Source: Thalassospira sp. ER-Se-21-Dark
GTDB lineage: Bacteria > Pseudomonadota > Alphaproteobacteria > Rhodospirillales > Thalassospiraceae
Length of the DNA: 64,000 bases
Assembly: GCF_017922435.1 (NCBI RefSeq)
Contig: NZ_VDEZ01000003.1
Location: 440,366-504,365, forward strand
Direction of reading: 5' to 3'
This document shows positions 1-10,136 of this stretch, one piece after another (position 1 is the first letter of the stretch; every line of letters starts with the position of its first letter). A program made the translations under genes and the position numbers. A model generated the notes under the pieces. It worked only from the letters and a program-made list of their open reading frames with translations. It had not been told where the DNA came from and made no database searches.

Positions 1-2687
1 TCGCGGGCCTCAGCCAGTTTCTGTTCTGCTTCGCGCAAGTTGATATCGGCTTCGCGCTGGGCATTTTCGGCGCGCTGCAATTCATCAGCGGCATCTTTGC
101 GGGCCTGATCTGAAAGTTCGATCCGGTCAGAAAGAATGGCACGGCGTTCTTCGATCTCTTCGGGCTTGAGTTCAAGCTCCTCGATCTCCATGCGGGCTTC
201 TTCCTGGCGTTCACGCAGTTCGGCAACCCGTTCACCAGCACCCGACGCACGTTCATTCCAGGTGGCAATTTCGTTTTCAACGAATTCAAGGCGCTTACGC
301 TGGCCCGACATGGTGCTTTGCATGCGTTCAAGCTGGCTGCGGGCTTCCATATGGTCCGCACGCGCATCGGCCAGATTGGCGCGTTTTTCAATCAACTCAG
401 CCTTGATTTCCATCAGGCCCTCGCTGCTTTCCTCTGGCAGGGCGGCGAGTTCTTCCTGTTCGGCAATCAGTTCATCGAGGTCCTGCTTGGCGCGTTTTTC
501 GGCCTCTTCAGCGTTTTGAAGGCGGCTTTCAATCGCGCTGGCATCGCGTTTGATATTGGCGATTTCTTCACGTGCAGATGACGCCGAGTTTTCAGCATCG
601 CGCACCGCGCGGTGTGCTTCCTGTTCGGCCGTACGGGCCGCCTCGATTTCTTCATCAAGGCGTTCGACATTTTCGCTGGCGATTTCGGCCCGCTCGCTTG
701 CGGCTTCGACCACTGCATCGGCTTCTTCAAGTTCGCCGCGCAATTCATCAAGGCGGTTACGCTGGCGCAGACGGACAGCAGCGGGCAATTCTGCACCGGC
801 CAGAATGCGATAGCCATCCCAACGCCAAAGCGCCCCGTCGCGCGACACAAGGCGCTGACCGACCTTGAGGCTTTTGGCAAGGAAGTTGGCGGTTGCTTCG
901 TCTTCAACAATGCCGATCTGCCACAGACGCCGGTTCAAAAGTGCGGGTGCCTCGACATATTTGGCAAGGGCCGCTACCCCATCGGGCAGGGCCGGATCAT
1001 CGGTCGCCGGATCAATGGCGGCCCAATGCATTGCCGCATCGGTCGCATCCGGCGCGTCAAGGTCCTCACCAAGGGCGGCAGCCATCGCAAGTTCAAAGCC
1101 GCTTTGAACCGTGATGTTTTCGATCACACCAGGATATTTATCATCGTCACCGCCACGCAGCAGGCTTTCAAGTGCGTCGATCTCGGCAGTCAGGCGCGCC
1201 TTGCGGCTTTCGGCATCACGCAGGGCATCGCGTGCATCACTTTCGGCGGTTTTAAAACCATCTTCGCGGTCACGCATTTCGGCCAGACGCATCTCGGCCT
1301 CTTCGACGGCCATTTTGCGCTGTTCGACCAGTTCCTCGCACTCTTCAAGATGCATGCTTGCTTCTTCAAGCGCCTCGGAGAAGTCGGCCTCAATCCGGAT
1401 ATCATCAAGCTTGGCAACCGCCTCGTCATGGCGTTCGGTTAGACGCGCACGGCGGGCGTTCAGTTCGCTGAGGCGCTGTTGCACCGATTTGAGGCGTGCC
1501 TCTTCCTCGGCGACCTTGTTGGTCATTTGATCAACATCGGCTTCCAGCTCTTCGACGCGAAGGGCCTTTTCGGATGCCATTTCGCGGGCTTCATCAAGGG
1601 CGTCATCTTCGCCGCCTTGGGCCTCGCGGAGTTCTTCGCGCTCGTTCTTGAGCTTTTCAAGTGCGCCCTGCGCATCACTTGCCAGTTCGGCCTCACGCGC
1701 AAGGTCGGCATCGATTTGCTGAATACGGGCACGCAATTGGCCCATCTGGGTTTCGATCTGCGCCTTGTCCTTATCAAGGCCTTCACGCTCGATCAAAAGA
1801 CGTTGCAGGGCGGCGGCGGCCTCGGCCTCTTTTTTGCGAAGATCGGGCAGGCTCGCGGCCACATGGGCCTGAACCGTGGTCGCCTCGGTCACCGATGAGG
1901 TCAGATCACGCACGGCACTTTCGCCCGCGACCAGCAATTCACGCGCATCTTCCTGGCGTTTTTGGGCCTCGGACCAGCGGATGTGGAACAGCAATGCCTC
2001 GGTTTCGCGGACACTTTCGGAAAGTTTGCGATACCGTTCGGCCTGTCTTGCCTGTTTTTGCAGGGAAGCAATCTGGCCATCAAGCTGCAACAGAACGTCT
2101 TCAAGACGTTCCATATTTTGTTCGGCGTTTTTAAGGCGCAATTCCGCCTCGTGGCGGCGTGAATGCAGGCCGGTAATACCGGCGGCCTCTTCAAGGATCA
2201 GGCGACGCTGGATCGGTTTGGCCCCGATCAGTGCACCAATTTTACCTTGGGAAACCATGGCATTTGACCGTGCACCGGTTGCAGCATCGGCAAACAGCAA
2301 TTGCACATCACGCGCACGGACATCCTTGCCATTCACGCGATAGTTCGAGCCACCGCCACGTTCGATGCGGCGGGTGACTTCAAGCATGTCAAAGTCGTTG
2401 AACATCGCGGGCGCCTTGCGCTCGCTGTTATCAAGGGTGACGGATACTTCGGCGACGTTGCGCGCCGGACGCGACGATGTGCCGCCAAAAATCACGTCGG
2501 ACATGTCCGAACCACGCATCTGCTTGGCCGATGTTTCGCCCATCACCCAACGCAGTGCTTCAACAAGATTGGATTTGCCACAGCCGTTCGGGCCGACAAC
2601 ACCGGTCAGCCCGTCTTCAACCAATAAATCTGTTGAATCGACGAAGGATTTGAACCCCGTCAGCTTTAGCGATTTAAACTGGACCAA
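1..2687 (-). CDS. smc: Chromosome segregation ATPase SMC, 3' part cut by window edge
   Basis: SMC forms the ring ATPase of the condensin complex that organises and segregates the nucleoid. About 895 codons are visible. The N-terminal ABC half-domain carries the Walker A motif GPNGCGKSN near residue 33 and a Q-loop region (MVSQGKIG). A long coiled coil follows, then a hinge at about residues 512-632 (starting KYPGVIENITVQSGFE), then a second long Glu/Arg/Ala-rich coil that runs off the left edge. The signature motif and Walker B head half therefore lie outside the window. The start is a TTG at 2685-2687, chosen because GGGGGA sits just upstream and an in-frame TGA immediately precedes it. The frame was checked at the N-terminus and hinge and is open. 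The gene follows the DsbA-like gene on the same strand, separated by a strong hairpin. Confidence 0.95.
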   Translation of the reverse strand, partial: MVQFKSLKLTGFKSFVDSTDLLVEDGLTGVVGPNGCGKSNLVEALRWVMGETSAKQMRGSDMSDVIFGGTSSRPARNVAEVSVTLDNSERKAPAMFNDFDMLEVTRRIERGGGSNYRVNGKDVRARDVQLLFADAATGARSNAMVSQGKIGALIGAKPIQRRLILEEAAGITGLHSRRHEAELRLKNAEQNMERLEDVLLQLDGQIASLQKQARQAERYRKLSESVRETEALLFHIRWSEAQKRQEDARELLVAGESAVRDLTSSVTEATTVQAHVAASLPDLRKKEAEAAAALQRLLIEREGLDKDKAQIETQMGQLRARIQQIDADLAREAELASDAQGALEKLKNEREELREAQGGEDDALDEAREMASEKALRVEELEADVDQMTNKVAEEEARLKSVQQRLSELNARRARLTERHDEAVAKLDDIRIEADFSEALEEASMHLEECEELVEQRKMAVEEAEMRLAEMRDREDGFKTAESDARDALRDAESRKARLTAEIDALESLLRGGDDDKYPGVIENITVQSGFELAMAAALGEDLDAPDATDAAMHWAAIDPATDDPALPDGVAALAKYVEAPALLNRRLWQIGIVEDEATANFLAKSLKVGQRLVSRDGALWRWDGYRILAGAELPAAVRLRQRNRLDELRGELEEADAVVEAASERAEIASENVERLDEEIEAARTAEQEAHRAVRDAENSASSAREEIANIKRDASAIESRLQNAEEAEKRAKQDLDELIAEQEELAALPEESSEGLMEIKAELIEKRANLADARADHMEARSQLERMQSTMSGQRKRLEFVENEIATWNERASGAGERVAELRERQEEARMEIEELELKPEEIEERRAILSDRIELSDQARKDAADELQRAENAQREADINLREAEQKLAEAR

Positions 2688-2717
2688 TCATGTCCCCCGG
2701 TCCGACCCTGTCCCTTG

Positions 2718-2749
2718 TTGCCGGACACCACACATGCGGTGTCCGGCAA
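2718..2749 (-). terminator. Hairpin between dsbA-like gene and smc
   Basis: A perfect 12-bp inverted repeat (TTGCCGGACACC / GGTGTCCGGCAA) with an 8-nt loop lies 12 bases after the dsbA-like stop and about 30 bases before the smc start. No strong T-run follows on the minus strand, so it may be a weak terminator or processing hairpin that sets the ratio of the two products. Confidence 0.55.
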
Positions 2750-2760
2750 AATTGTTTTAT

Positions 2761-3357
2761 TTAGTCGATAAGGTCTTCGACTTTTTCGATAAAGAATTCC
2801 GCGTCACGCGAACCGGCAATGGTGTCGCCATCAAGAACGAAGCTTGGCGTGGAATTAACGTTGAATTCCTGTTCGCCACGCATGCGTGAACCGACAATAC
2901 CATCAATCAGTTCCTGATCGGCCATGCAGGCATCAACCGCATCATCGGTCATGCCGGCAAAGCGGACCACTTCCTTGATACTGGCAATCGGGTCCTGCGA
3001 ACGTGCCCAGGTCATCTGCGATTTGAACAGCATGCCAAGCACACCGAAATAACGATCTTCGCCCGCGCACTGGGCGATTGCAGCCGCACGCAGCGCAACC
3101 CCATCCAGCGGATAGTCGCGGAAGATCAGTTTCAGTTTGCCGGTATCAATCAGCTTTTCCTTGATCTCAGGCAGAACCTCGGTGTGGAAGGACGCACAAT
3201 GCGGGCAGGTCAAAGATGCATATTCAATCATCGTGACCGGCGCATTTTCATCGCCCAGCACATGTTCTTTCCATTCAACTGCCTGTGCCTGTTGGGTGCT
3301 TGCGACCCCAACCATCATCAAAAACGCACAAGCAAGAAACTTAACTGCCTTTAGCAA
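2761..3357 (-). CDS. DsbA-family thiol:disulfide oxidoreductase, periplasmic
   Basis: This 198-residue protein has a Sec signal peptide (hydrophobic stretch at about residues 5-20, likely cleavage after AQA at 26), so it acts in the periplasm. A thioredoxin-fold domain follows with active-site CPHC at residues 51-54 and a cis-proline segment STPSF near the C-terminus. This is the layout of the DsbA/Com1-like group that forms or isomerises disulfides in exported proteins. The start is supported by GGAGG a few bases upstream. It lies between dciA and smc on the same strand, an arrangement I recognise from other alphaproteobacteria (general knowledge, not checked). Whether it is a DsbA oxidase or a DsbG/ScsC-like isomerase cannot be decided from sequence alone. 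Confidence 0.88.
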   Translation of the reverse strand: MLKAVKFLACAFLMMVGVASTQQAQAVEWKEHVLGDENAPVTMIEYASLTCPHCASFHTEVLPEIKEKLIDTGKLKLIFRDYPLDGVALRAAAIAQCAGEDRYFGVLGMLFKSQMTWARSQDPIASIKEVVRFAGMTDDAVDACMADQELIDGIVGSRMRGEQEFNVNSTPSFVLDGDTIAGSRDAEFFIEKVEDLID

Positions 3358-3589
3358 GGAAACCTCCGTTAAAACAAAGTTTTGTGATTACAAGCCTGTT
3401 GCAGCGCGCGAGTCAACACACCCCCGAAAACGGCTATGCCACCAACGAGTCGCCAAAGTGGTGCGCAATTGCGGCAACTCCGTGATCGTTCATTTCATGA
3501 AATTGATTCGATTATCGACGACGCGCAAGACAACAGATCGTGACCGCAGGGCAAGTTATCAAATGCCCAGGGTTACGGTCGCACAGGCG

Positions 3590-4201
3590 TTATTTCTTGC
3601 CTGTTTTCGGGCGCAAACCGCCGCTTGCACCGGCGATGTGACGACCAAGGCGGGTCAGAACTTCGCGAAGATGCGGATCTTCGATCTTTTCAAGGTCGGC
3701 CTGACTGGTCGGGCTGATGTCGGCTTCGGGCACCTCTGTCGGGCGATGAACGGTCCGTTCAGGCCTTGAAATATCGCCCTGAAGCATCGTGATCTTGTTG
3801 ATCGCACGATATCCGAAATAGCTGTTCACCCGTTCGATGATCTGCGGCATGCGGTGTTGCAGCTCAAGGGCTACCGGCCCGACAACCCGGATCAGCAATG
3901 TACCACCGGCCATGCTTTCCTTGGGCGGCGGGCTGTATTTCAGCGGCATGGTGTATTGTTCAAGATCACGTCCGACGATCTCGGCCCAATGCAGGATGAT
4001 TTCCGTTTGGAAAAAGCCGCGCTTGCGCACCAGCGGCCGGGTCAGGTTGCCAACAAGGGGTGCAACATTACGCAGGCCCATCCGACGTTCAGAGCTGCCC
4101 AGCGGGACAAAGCCCTGCTTCTTTTTGGGCGCAACGGATTTGGATGGCTGATCCATCACCGAGCCACTTTTCGTACCAACACTATCTTTTTTCTTGCTCA
4201 C
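3590..4201 (-). CDS. dciA: DciA-like DUF721 protein (candidate replicative helicase loader)
   Basis: This is a DUF721-family protein. In bacteria lacking DnaC/DnaI, DciA proteins assist loading of the DnaB replicative helicase (family knowledge). The DUF721 core occupies about the middle 100 residues: LVRKRGFFQTEIILHWAEIV, then the hydrophobic stretch GTLLIRVVGPVALELQHRMP and the segment IIERVNSYFGYRAI. The N-terminus is Lys/Ser-rich and the C-terminal tail (DLEKIEDPHLREVLTRLGRH) looks helical. The start is uncertain. The frame is open to 4264, but GTG at 4199-4201 has a purine-rich AAAGAAG upstream and leaves room for the divergent mutY promoter, so it is preferred. About 230 bases without a gene separate it from dsbA-like downstream. 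Confidence 0.8.
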   Translation of the reverse strand: MSKKKDSVGTKSGSVMDQPSKSVAPKKKQGFVPLGSSERRMGLRNVAPLVGNLTRPLVRKRGFFQTEIILHWAEIVGRDLEQYTMPLKYSPPPKESMAGGTLLIRVVGPVALELQHRMPQIIERVNSYFGYRAINKITMLQGDISRPERTVHRPTEVPEADISPTSQADLEKIEDPHLREVLTRLGRHIAGASGGLRPKTGKK

Positions 4202-4278
4202 GCCCGCTTCTTTCGTAGGGTCTGCATACCTTCGGACCAAAAGTCTGTGTCCGCAAAACAACATAACACGGGATCGAC

Positions 4279-5358
4279 GTGCATTTCACCCATCAGGATA
4301 CCCAACGCCTCGCAGTAAGCATGCTGGAATGGTACGACCGCCATCACCGCACCCTGCCCTGGCGATCAGAACCCGGCGACACGCCAGATCCCTATCATGT
4401 CTGGCTCAGCGAAATCATGCTGCAACAAACCACCGTGCAAACGGTGGGACCCTATTTTGCTGCCTTTTTGAAACGCTGGCCAACGGTGACCGATCTTGCC
4501 AATGCCGAACTTGATGATGTTTTGCATGCGTGGCAGGGACTGGGATATTACGCACGGGCGCGCAACTTGCATAAGTGCGCCAAGGTTGTCGCGTCGGAAT
4601 ATGACGGCGTTTTCCCCGATACAGAGGAAGGGTTGCTGAAACTGCCCGGTATTGGCCCCTATACCGCCTGCGCAGTTGCCGCCATTGCCTTTAACCGACA
4701 CGCGAGCCCGGTGGATGGCAATATCGAACGGGTGATTTCGCGCCTGTTTGCGCTGGAAACGCCGTTGCCCGACGTCAAACCGGAAATCAAGGAAAAGTCG
4801 GCTGCCCTGACACCATCAGATCGCCCGGGTGATTATGCGCAGGCATTGATGGATCTGGGGGCGACGGTCTGCACCCCGCGTAATCCGGCGTGCGGCATTT
4901 GCCCGTGGCAGGCCGATTGTGAAGGTCGCAAATCAGGCATCGCACCCGACCTTCCCAAGAAACGCAAAAAGGAACCCAAACCAACCCGGGTTGGCTATGC
5001 GTTTTGGATCCGGCGCGAAGATGATGGCCGCATCTTTGTGCGTCGCCGCCCGGAAAGGGGATTGCTGGGGGGCCTGTACGAAGTGCCGGGCAGTGACTGG
5101 CGCGCGATTGACGCACCCGATGATGTGATGTTGTCCGAGGCACCGGTTTCCGCCAATTGGTCGGAACTCGACGGTACGGTCGGGCACACTTTCACGCATT
5201 TTCATCTCAATGTCAGCGTGCTGGCCACGACCCTGCCCGCTCATGAAGCCGATAAACTTGACGGTAGCTGGACAACCATTGACGGGCTCTCGGACTTTGC
5301 CCTGCCGACCATCATGAAAAAGATCGTCCGTCATGCCCTGAAATACGGGCCCGCCTGA
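4279..5358 (+). CDS. mutY: A/G-specific adenine DNA glycosylase MutY
   Basis: MutY removes adenine mispaired with 8-oxoguanine. The 359-residue protein shows the full architecture: catalytic Glu45 in SEIMLQQT, a helix-hairpin-helix motif LPGIGPYTA (about 122-130), catalytic Asp146 in VDGNIERV, and a [4Fe-4S] cluster with Cys198, 205, 208 and 214 in the canonical C-x6-C-x2-C-x5-C spacing. A C-terminal Nudix-like domain (about 235-350, for 8-oxoG recognition) contains RRRPERGLLGGLYEVPG. The start is GTG at 4279; an internal ATG at 4321 would remove residues before the first helix and is less likely. It is transcribed away from dciA and ends just before a strong bidirectional terminator. Confidence 0.96.
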   Translation: MHFTHQDTQRLAVSMLEWYDRHHRTLPWRSEPGDTPDPYHVWLSEIMLQQTTVQTVGPYFAAFLKRWPTVTDLANAELDDVLHAWQGLGYYARARNLHKCAKVVASEYDGVFPDTEEGLLKLPGIGPYTACAVAAIAFNRHASPVDGNIERVISRLFALETPLPDVKPEIKEKSAALTPSDRPGDYAQALMDLGATVCTPRNPACGICPWQADCEGRKSGIAPDLPKKRKKEPKPTRVGYAFWIRREDDGRIFVRRRPERGLLGGLYEVPGSDWRAIDAPDDVMLSEAPVSANWSELDGTVGHTFTHFHLNVSVLATTLPAHEADKLDGSWTTIDGLSDFALPTIMKKIVRHALKYGPA

Positions 5359-5393
5359 ACTGAATAGCTGTGCCGAATGAAAGCACGCAATTT

Positions 5394-5433
5394 AAAAAGG
5401 CCCGTGGTCGGAACCACGGGCCTTTTTGTTTTT
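5394..5433 (+). terminator. Bidirectional Rho-independent terminator after mutY
   Basis: A 15-bp perfect stem (AAAAAGGCCCGTGGT / ACCACGGGCCTTTTT) with a 4-nt loop is followed by GTTTTT. The A-tract on the 5' side makes it work on both strands. It separates mutY from the oppositely oriented 73-residue ORF, which ends at 5452. Confidence 0.93.
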
Positions 5434-5451
5434 GAACCTCGCGCGGCGCGA

Positions 5452-5673
5452 TCAGGCGTAAATGTCGATCACCTGTCCACGGCCCTCTGTCGGGGTCGGG
5501 GCTGCCTGCTGCGACGTTTCGGTTTCTGCTGCTTGCTCGATTCGCTGTGTCGGCGGTGAATTCAGGTCGTTGTTACCCGTTTCTGCAATTGGCGCGGTTG
5601 CCTGCTGAATTTGTACCGGGTTGGGTGCATATGCTGCACCCCCTACTGCACCTGCTTGCATATTCATCTCCAT
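5452..5673 (-). CDS. Small hypothetical protein, Gln/Ala/Thr-rich, 73 residues
   Basis: I do not recognise a family. The start has a good ribosome site (AAGGAT, 5 bases upstream) and the gene sits between two terminators, both of which suggest it is real. The sequence is low-complexity, rich in Gln, Ala, Thr, Pro and Glu, with no membrane segment or cysteine, and ends GRGQVIDIYA. That ordered-looking tail after a disordered body is the only distinctive part. No operon partner is apparent. Confidence 0.55.
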   Translation of the reverse strand: MEMNMQAGAVGGAAYAPNPVQIQQATAPIAETGNNDLNSPPTQRIEQAAETETSQQAAPTPTEGRGQVIDIYA

Positions 5674-5730
5674 CTATCCTTGCGGATAAGTTTGATGATC
5701 GGAATATAGCAAGATTTTTGCCCAAAAGCA

Positions 5731-5765
5731 AAACCGGCGGGTTTTGCAACCACGCCGGTTTTTTT
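5731..5765 (-). terminator. Terminator downstream of ccrM
   Basis: A 9-bp stem AAACCGGCG / CGCCGGTTT with a 13-nt loop lies about 40 bases beyond the ccrM stop. It has T-rich sequence on both sides (TTTTT on plus, TTTTGCTTTT on minus), consistent with termination of ccrM. Confidence 0.75.
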
Positions 5766-5802
5766 AGGCATCAAGGATTTAGCCGGAGCTTTGCAGCTTG
5801 GA

Positions 5803-7040
<1,238 letters not shown>

Positions 7041-7380
7041 CCGCTATGCCCGAAAAACCGGAAGATTTTGCCCCTGCTACCGCATGATCACAAATGCGGT
7101 TGGTACAGCCCGGACTCGGGTATCGGCCCTGCGCGAACCAGCACCAATCGGCACCGGAATATCCAACGATCACCTTTTGGCTGCGCAGAAACCCGCCAAC
7201 TGCACGCGTTAATTCACCCTAATCCCCGCGCATTCCCAAATACTTACACCAAAGAGTGGAAAACTGACCATTTGGACAGAAGGTGCTTTGCCTCTTTTGT
7301 GATCGCGTATACAATCTGCCCACAATCTATGCAAAAGGTTGAGTTTCGCATAACGGCAATAAATCCGCAGGGGGACAAAA
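7041..7380. other. Non-coding gap between ccrM and the BMP transporter genes
   Basis: No credible gene is seen. The stretch holds a small perfect stem-loop (ACCGCAT at 7079-7085 pairing with ATGCGGT at 7094-7100), a third GANTC site (GACTC at 7113-7117), and presumably the promoter of the binding-protein gene. That gene has GGGGG just before its ATG. Confidence 0.5.
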
Positions 7381-8388
7381 ATGAAGTCTGGTACTTTCCG
7401 CCTAACGCGTCGTGCCATGCTGTCGGCCATCGCTGGCGCAGCCGCCGTCGTATCGTTTGGCTTTGGCGCACCGGCCGAGGCCGCAGATCCGCTCAAGGTT
7501 TCGGCAATCTACACTGTTCCGGTCGAACAGCAGTGGGTATCGCGCATTCACAAGGCGCTTAATGCCTCCGAAGCACGCGGCGACATTTCCTATGAGTTTT
7601 CCGAAAACGTCGCCAACACCGACTATGAGCGCGTCATGCGCGAATATGCCGAAAACGGTTCCGACCTGATCGTTGGTGAAGTGTTCGGCGTTGAACGTGC
7701 TGCACGCAAGGTTGCGGCCGACTATCCGGAAACCGCGTTCCTGATGGGGTCAAGCTTTGCACCGGACGGTGAAAACTTCTCGGTCTTTGATAACTTCATC
7801 CATGAGCCGAGCTACCTTGTCGGCATGGCGGCTGGTAAGGCGACCGAAACCAACAAGATCGGCATGGTTGGCGGTTTTGCCATCCCGGAAGTGAACCGTC
7901 TGATGCATGCCTTCATGGCAGGTGCGAAATCGGTCAATCCGGATGTCGAATTCATGGTGACCTTCATCAACAGCTGGTATGACCCGCCCAAGGCGAAAGA
8001 AGCAGCCTTTGCCATGATCGATAGCGGTGCGGACATCATGTATGCCGAACGCTTTGGCGTTTCCGATGCCGCCAAGGAACGCGGCATTCTGGCCGTTGGC
8101 AACGTGATCGACACCGCGGCTGATTATCCAGGCACCATTCTGGGTTCCGCCCTGTGGCACATGGAAGCCACCATTGACCACGCCATCGAGGCGGTCAAAG
8201 CCGGTGAATTCAAGGCCGAAGATTACGGCAAGTTCAGCTACATGGAATATGGCGGCGGTTCTGTCGTTCTCGATCCGGCACTGCTGCCGGACGGCACGGT
8301 TGAAGAAGTCGAAGCCAAACAGGCTGAAATCCTTGATGGGTCCTTCACGGTTGACGTAAACGACGAAGAACCGAAATCATCAATGTAA
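7381..8388 (+). CDS. BMP-family ABC transporter substrate-binding protein
   Basis: This is the periplasmic binding protein of an ABC importer of the BMP/PnrA family, whose characterised members bind purine nucleosides (family knowledge). The 335 residues start with an export signal containing a twin arginine (LTRRAML) and a hydrophobic core ending APAEA at about 35, so Tat export is possible. The mature part begins ADPLKVSAIYTVPVEQQWVS and contains the family-type segment DLIVGEVFGVE and the late motif WHMEATIDHAIEAVKAGEF. It is first in the transporter set, with a hairpin after it and the ATPase and two permeases following in order, as is usual for this family. The exact ligand is not determinable, though a deaminase downstream points to nucleosides or bases. 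Confidence 0.9.
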   Translation: MKSGTFRLTRRAMLSAIAGAAAVVSFGFGAPAEAADPLKVSAIYTVPVEQQWVSRIHKALNASEARGDISYEFSENVANTDYERVMREYAENGSDLIVGEVFGVERAARKVAADYPETAFLMGSSFAPDGENFSVFDNFIHEPSYLVGMAAGKATETNKIGMVGGFAIPEVNRLMHAFMAGAKSVNPDVEFMVTFINSWYDPPKAKEAAFAMIDSGADIMYAERFGVSDAAKERGILAVGNVIDTAADYPGTILGSALWHMEATIDHAIEAVKAGEFKAEDYGKFSYMEYGGGSVVLDPALLPDGTVEEVEAKQAEILDGSFTVDVNDEEPKSSM

Positions 8389-8406
8389 GATTTCGCTGAA
8401 ATCACT

Positions 8407-8439
8407 GGGCAGTTCGGTTAAACAATCGAACTGCCCTTT
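8407..8439 (+). terminator. Hairpin between binding protein and ATPase genes
   Basis: A perfect 10-bp inverted repeat GGGCAGTTCG / CGAACTGCCC with a 10-nt loop is followed by TTTG. The T-run is short, so it probably acts as a partial terminator or mRNA-stabilising hairpin, giving more binding protein than membrane components. Confidence 0.65.
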
Positions 8440-8519
8440 GTCATTTACGACATGATACCGACCACAAAGCCGCCCACTGCCCCACAGCGTGACGCATAAA
8501 AACAAAACGGATTACCCGA

Positions 8520-10136
8520 ATGTCATCTGCTGCGCACACACCATCCGAAACGTCGCAAGACCTGCTGCTTTCGCTGGCAGGTGTCACCAAAAGATTTGGC
8601 CTACTCGTTGCCAATGACGCCATCGACCTGACCGTTCACAAGGGTGAAATCGTTGCCCTGCTTGGTGAAAACGGTGCGGGTAAAACCACACTAATGAATA
8701 TTCTGTTCGGTCACTATGTCGCAGACGAAGGCACCGTTACGGTTGCCAGTCGCGACGGTAATCTTGAACAGCTTGAACCGGGCGCCCCGCAGGCAGCCCT
8801 TGATGCCGGGATCGGCATGGTTCACCAGCATTTCACGCTGGCTGAAAACCTGACCGGTCTTGATAACATCGTCCTTGGGACCGAACCGATTTTCAGGCTC
8901 CGTCGTGATCGCAGCACAGCGCGTGCAAAGCTTGGTGAACTGATGGCCGGATCGGGCTTGAATGTCGATCTTGATCAGCCAGTGCACAAACTGACTGTTG
9001 GCGAAAAACAACGCGTTGAAATCCTCAAGGCGCTTTATCGCAATGCGCGGCTTTTGGTTCTTGATGAACCCACCGCTGTTCTGACACCGCAAGAAGCCGA
9101 CAGCCTGTTTGCCATCCTGCGCAAACTTGCCGCAACCGGCCTTGCGGTGATCATCATCGCCCACAAGCTGGCCGAAGTTCTTGCCGTATCGCACCGGATT
9201 GCGGTGCTGCGTGGCGGGGCCAAGGTGGGCGAAATGAAAACCAGCGATGCGAACCACAAATCCATCGCCGAACTGATGGTCGGTCGCGAAGTTCCCGCCA
9301 GCCGCCGCGCACCCCGCACTCCCGGAAAGCCCGTCATCACCCTTGCCGATGTCACCATTGATCGCGGGGATTCCCGCCGGTCCCTGCATGGGGTGAATGT
9401 CACCGCCCGCGAAGGCGAAATTCTTGGCATTGCCGGGGTATCGGGCAATGGGCAGGCGGCGCTGGCGCAATTGATCGCCGGGCTTGATAAACCCGATAGC
9501 GGCACAGTCGAAATATTTGGCGAAAAAGTCACCAAATTCGACGCCCACACCTTCGCGCAGAACGGCATCGCACGCATCCCCGAAGACCGCCATCACGATG
9601 GCATGGTCGGGTCGATGACAGTGGCCGAAAATATCGCAATTGAAGATGTCCGAAGCCCGGAATACCAGAAACTTGGTTTCCTTGATTTTGAAGCCATCCG
9701 CAAACGTGCCGAGCATGCGATTGCCGATTACGATGTGCGCTGCCCGGGCCCCGATGCCCCGGCGCGCCTTTTGTCCGGCGGCAATATCCAGAAACTGATC
9801 CTGGCGCGTGTCTTGGAAAAATCGCCCAAGCTGATCCTTGCCAATCAGCCATCACGTGGCCTTGATGTCGGCGCGCAATCCGAAGTCCATCGTCGCTTGC
9901 TGGAAGCCCGTCAGGGTGGGGCGGCGGTCATTCTGATTTCCGAAGACCTTGATGAACTTCTGACCATTTCCGATCAGATCGCGGTGATCCATGCCGGGCA
10001 CATAACGCCTGCCATGCCAACCGACAGTATTGATCGATCCGAGCTTGGCCTGATGATGGCCGGACAAAAAGCCGCCCTGCATGCCCCCGATGCCACTCCT
10101 GCCACGACGACCACCAATCCGGGAGAAACGGCATGA
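8520..10136 (+). CDS. ABC transporter ATP-binding protein, two fused nucleotide-binding domains
   Basis: This is the energising subunit of the BMP-type importer. The 538-residue protein holds two ABC domains, as in the ribose/nucleoside class. The first has an intact Walker A (GENGAGKTT, 49-57), signature LTVGEKQRVE and Walker B LLVLDEPTAVL. The second has the degenerate Walker A GVSGNGQAAL, a good signature LSGGNIQK, and LANQPSRGLDVG in place of a normal Walker B. This asymmetry is characteristic of the class, so hydrolysis should occur mainly at one site. It overlaps the next gene by an ATGA, indicating translational coupling. Confidence 0.94.
   Translation: MSSAAHTPSETSQDLLLSLAGVTKRFGLLVANDAIDLTVHKGEIVALLGENGAGKTTLMNILFGHYVADEGTVTVASRDGNLEQLEPGAPQAALDAGIGMVHQHFTLAENLTGLDNIVLGTEPIFRLRRDRSTARAKLGELMAGSGLNVDLDQPVHKLTVGEKQRVEILKALYRNARLLVLDEPTAVLTPQEADSLFAILRKLAATGLAVIIIAHKLAEVLAVSHRIAVLRGGAKVGEMKTSDANHKSIAELMVGREVPASRRAPRTPGKPVITLADVTIDRGDSRRSLHGVNVTAREGEILGIAGVSGNGQAALAQLIAGLDKPDSGTVEIFGEKVTKFDAHTFAQNGIARIPEDRHHDGMVGSMTVAENIAIEDVRSPEYQKLGFLDFEAIRKRAEHAIADYDVRCPGPDAPARLLSGGNIQKLILARVLEKSPKLILANQPSRGLDVGAQSEVHRRLLEARQGGAAVILISEDLDELLTISDQIAVIHAGHITPAMPTDSIDRSELGLMMAGQKAALHAPDATPATTTTNPGETA

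Noticed and set aside
612-1442. A 276-codon plus-strand frame at the left edge
   Set aside because: Antisense to the smc hinge region, which reads correctly on the minus strand.
3410-3509. Cluster of three GANTC sites (3410, 3447, 3505) between dsbA-like and dciA
   Set aside because: Roughly one site per 256 bases is expected by chance, so three in a 230-base gap is suggestive but not strong, and no cell-cycle gene is obviously controlled.
7068-7562. A 164-codon plus-strand frame before the BMP gene
   Set aside because: It overlaps the binding-protein gene in another frame, has no ribosome site, and reads through a stem-loop.
8691-9716. A 341-codon minus-strand frame
   Set aside because: Antisense to the ABC ATPase gene, with no domain and no ribosome site; a codon-bias shadow.
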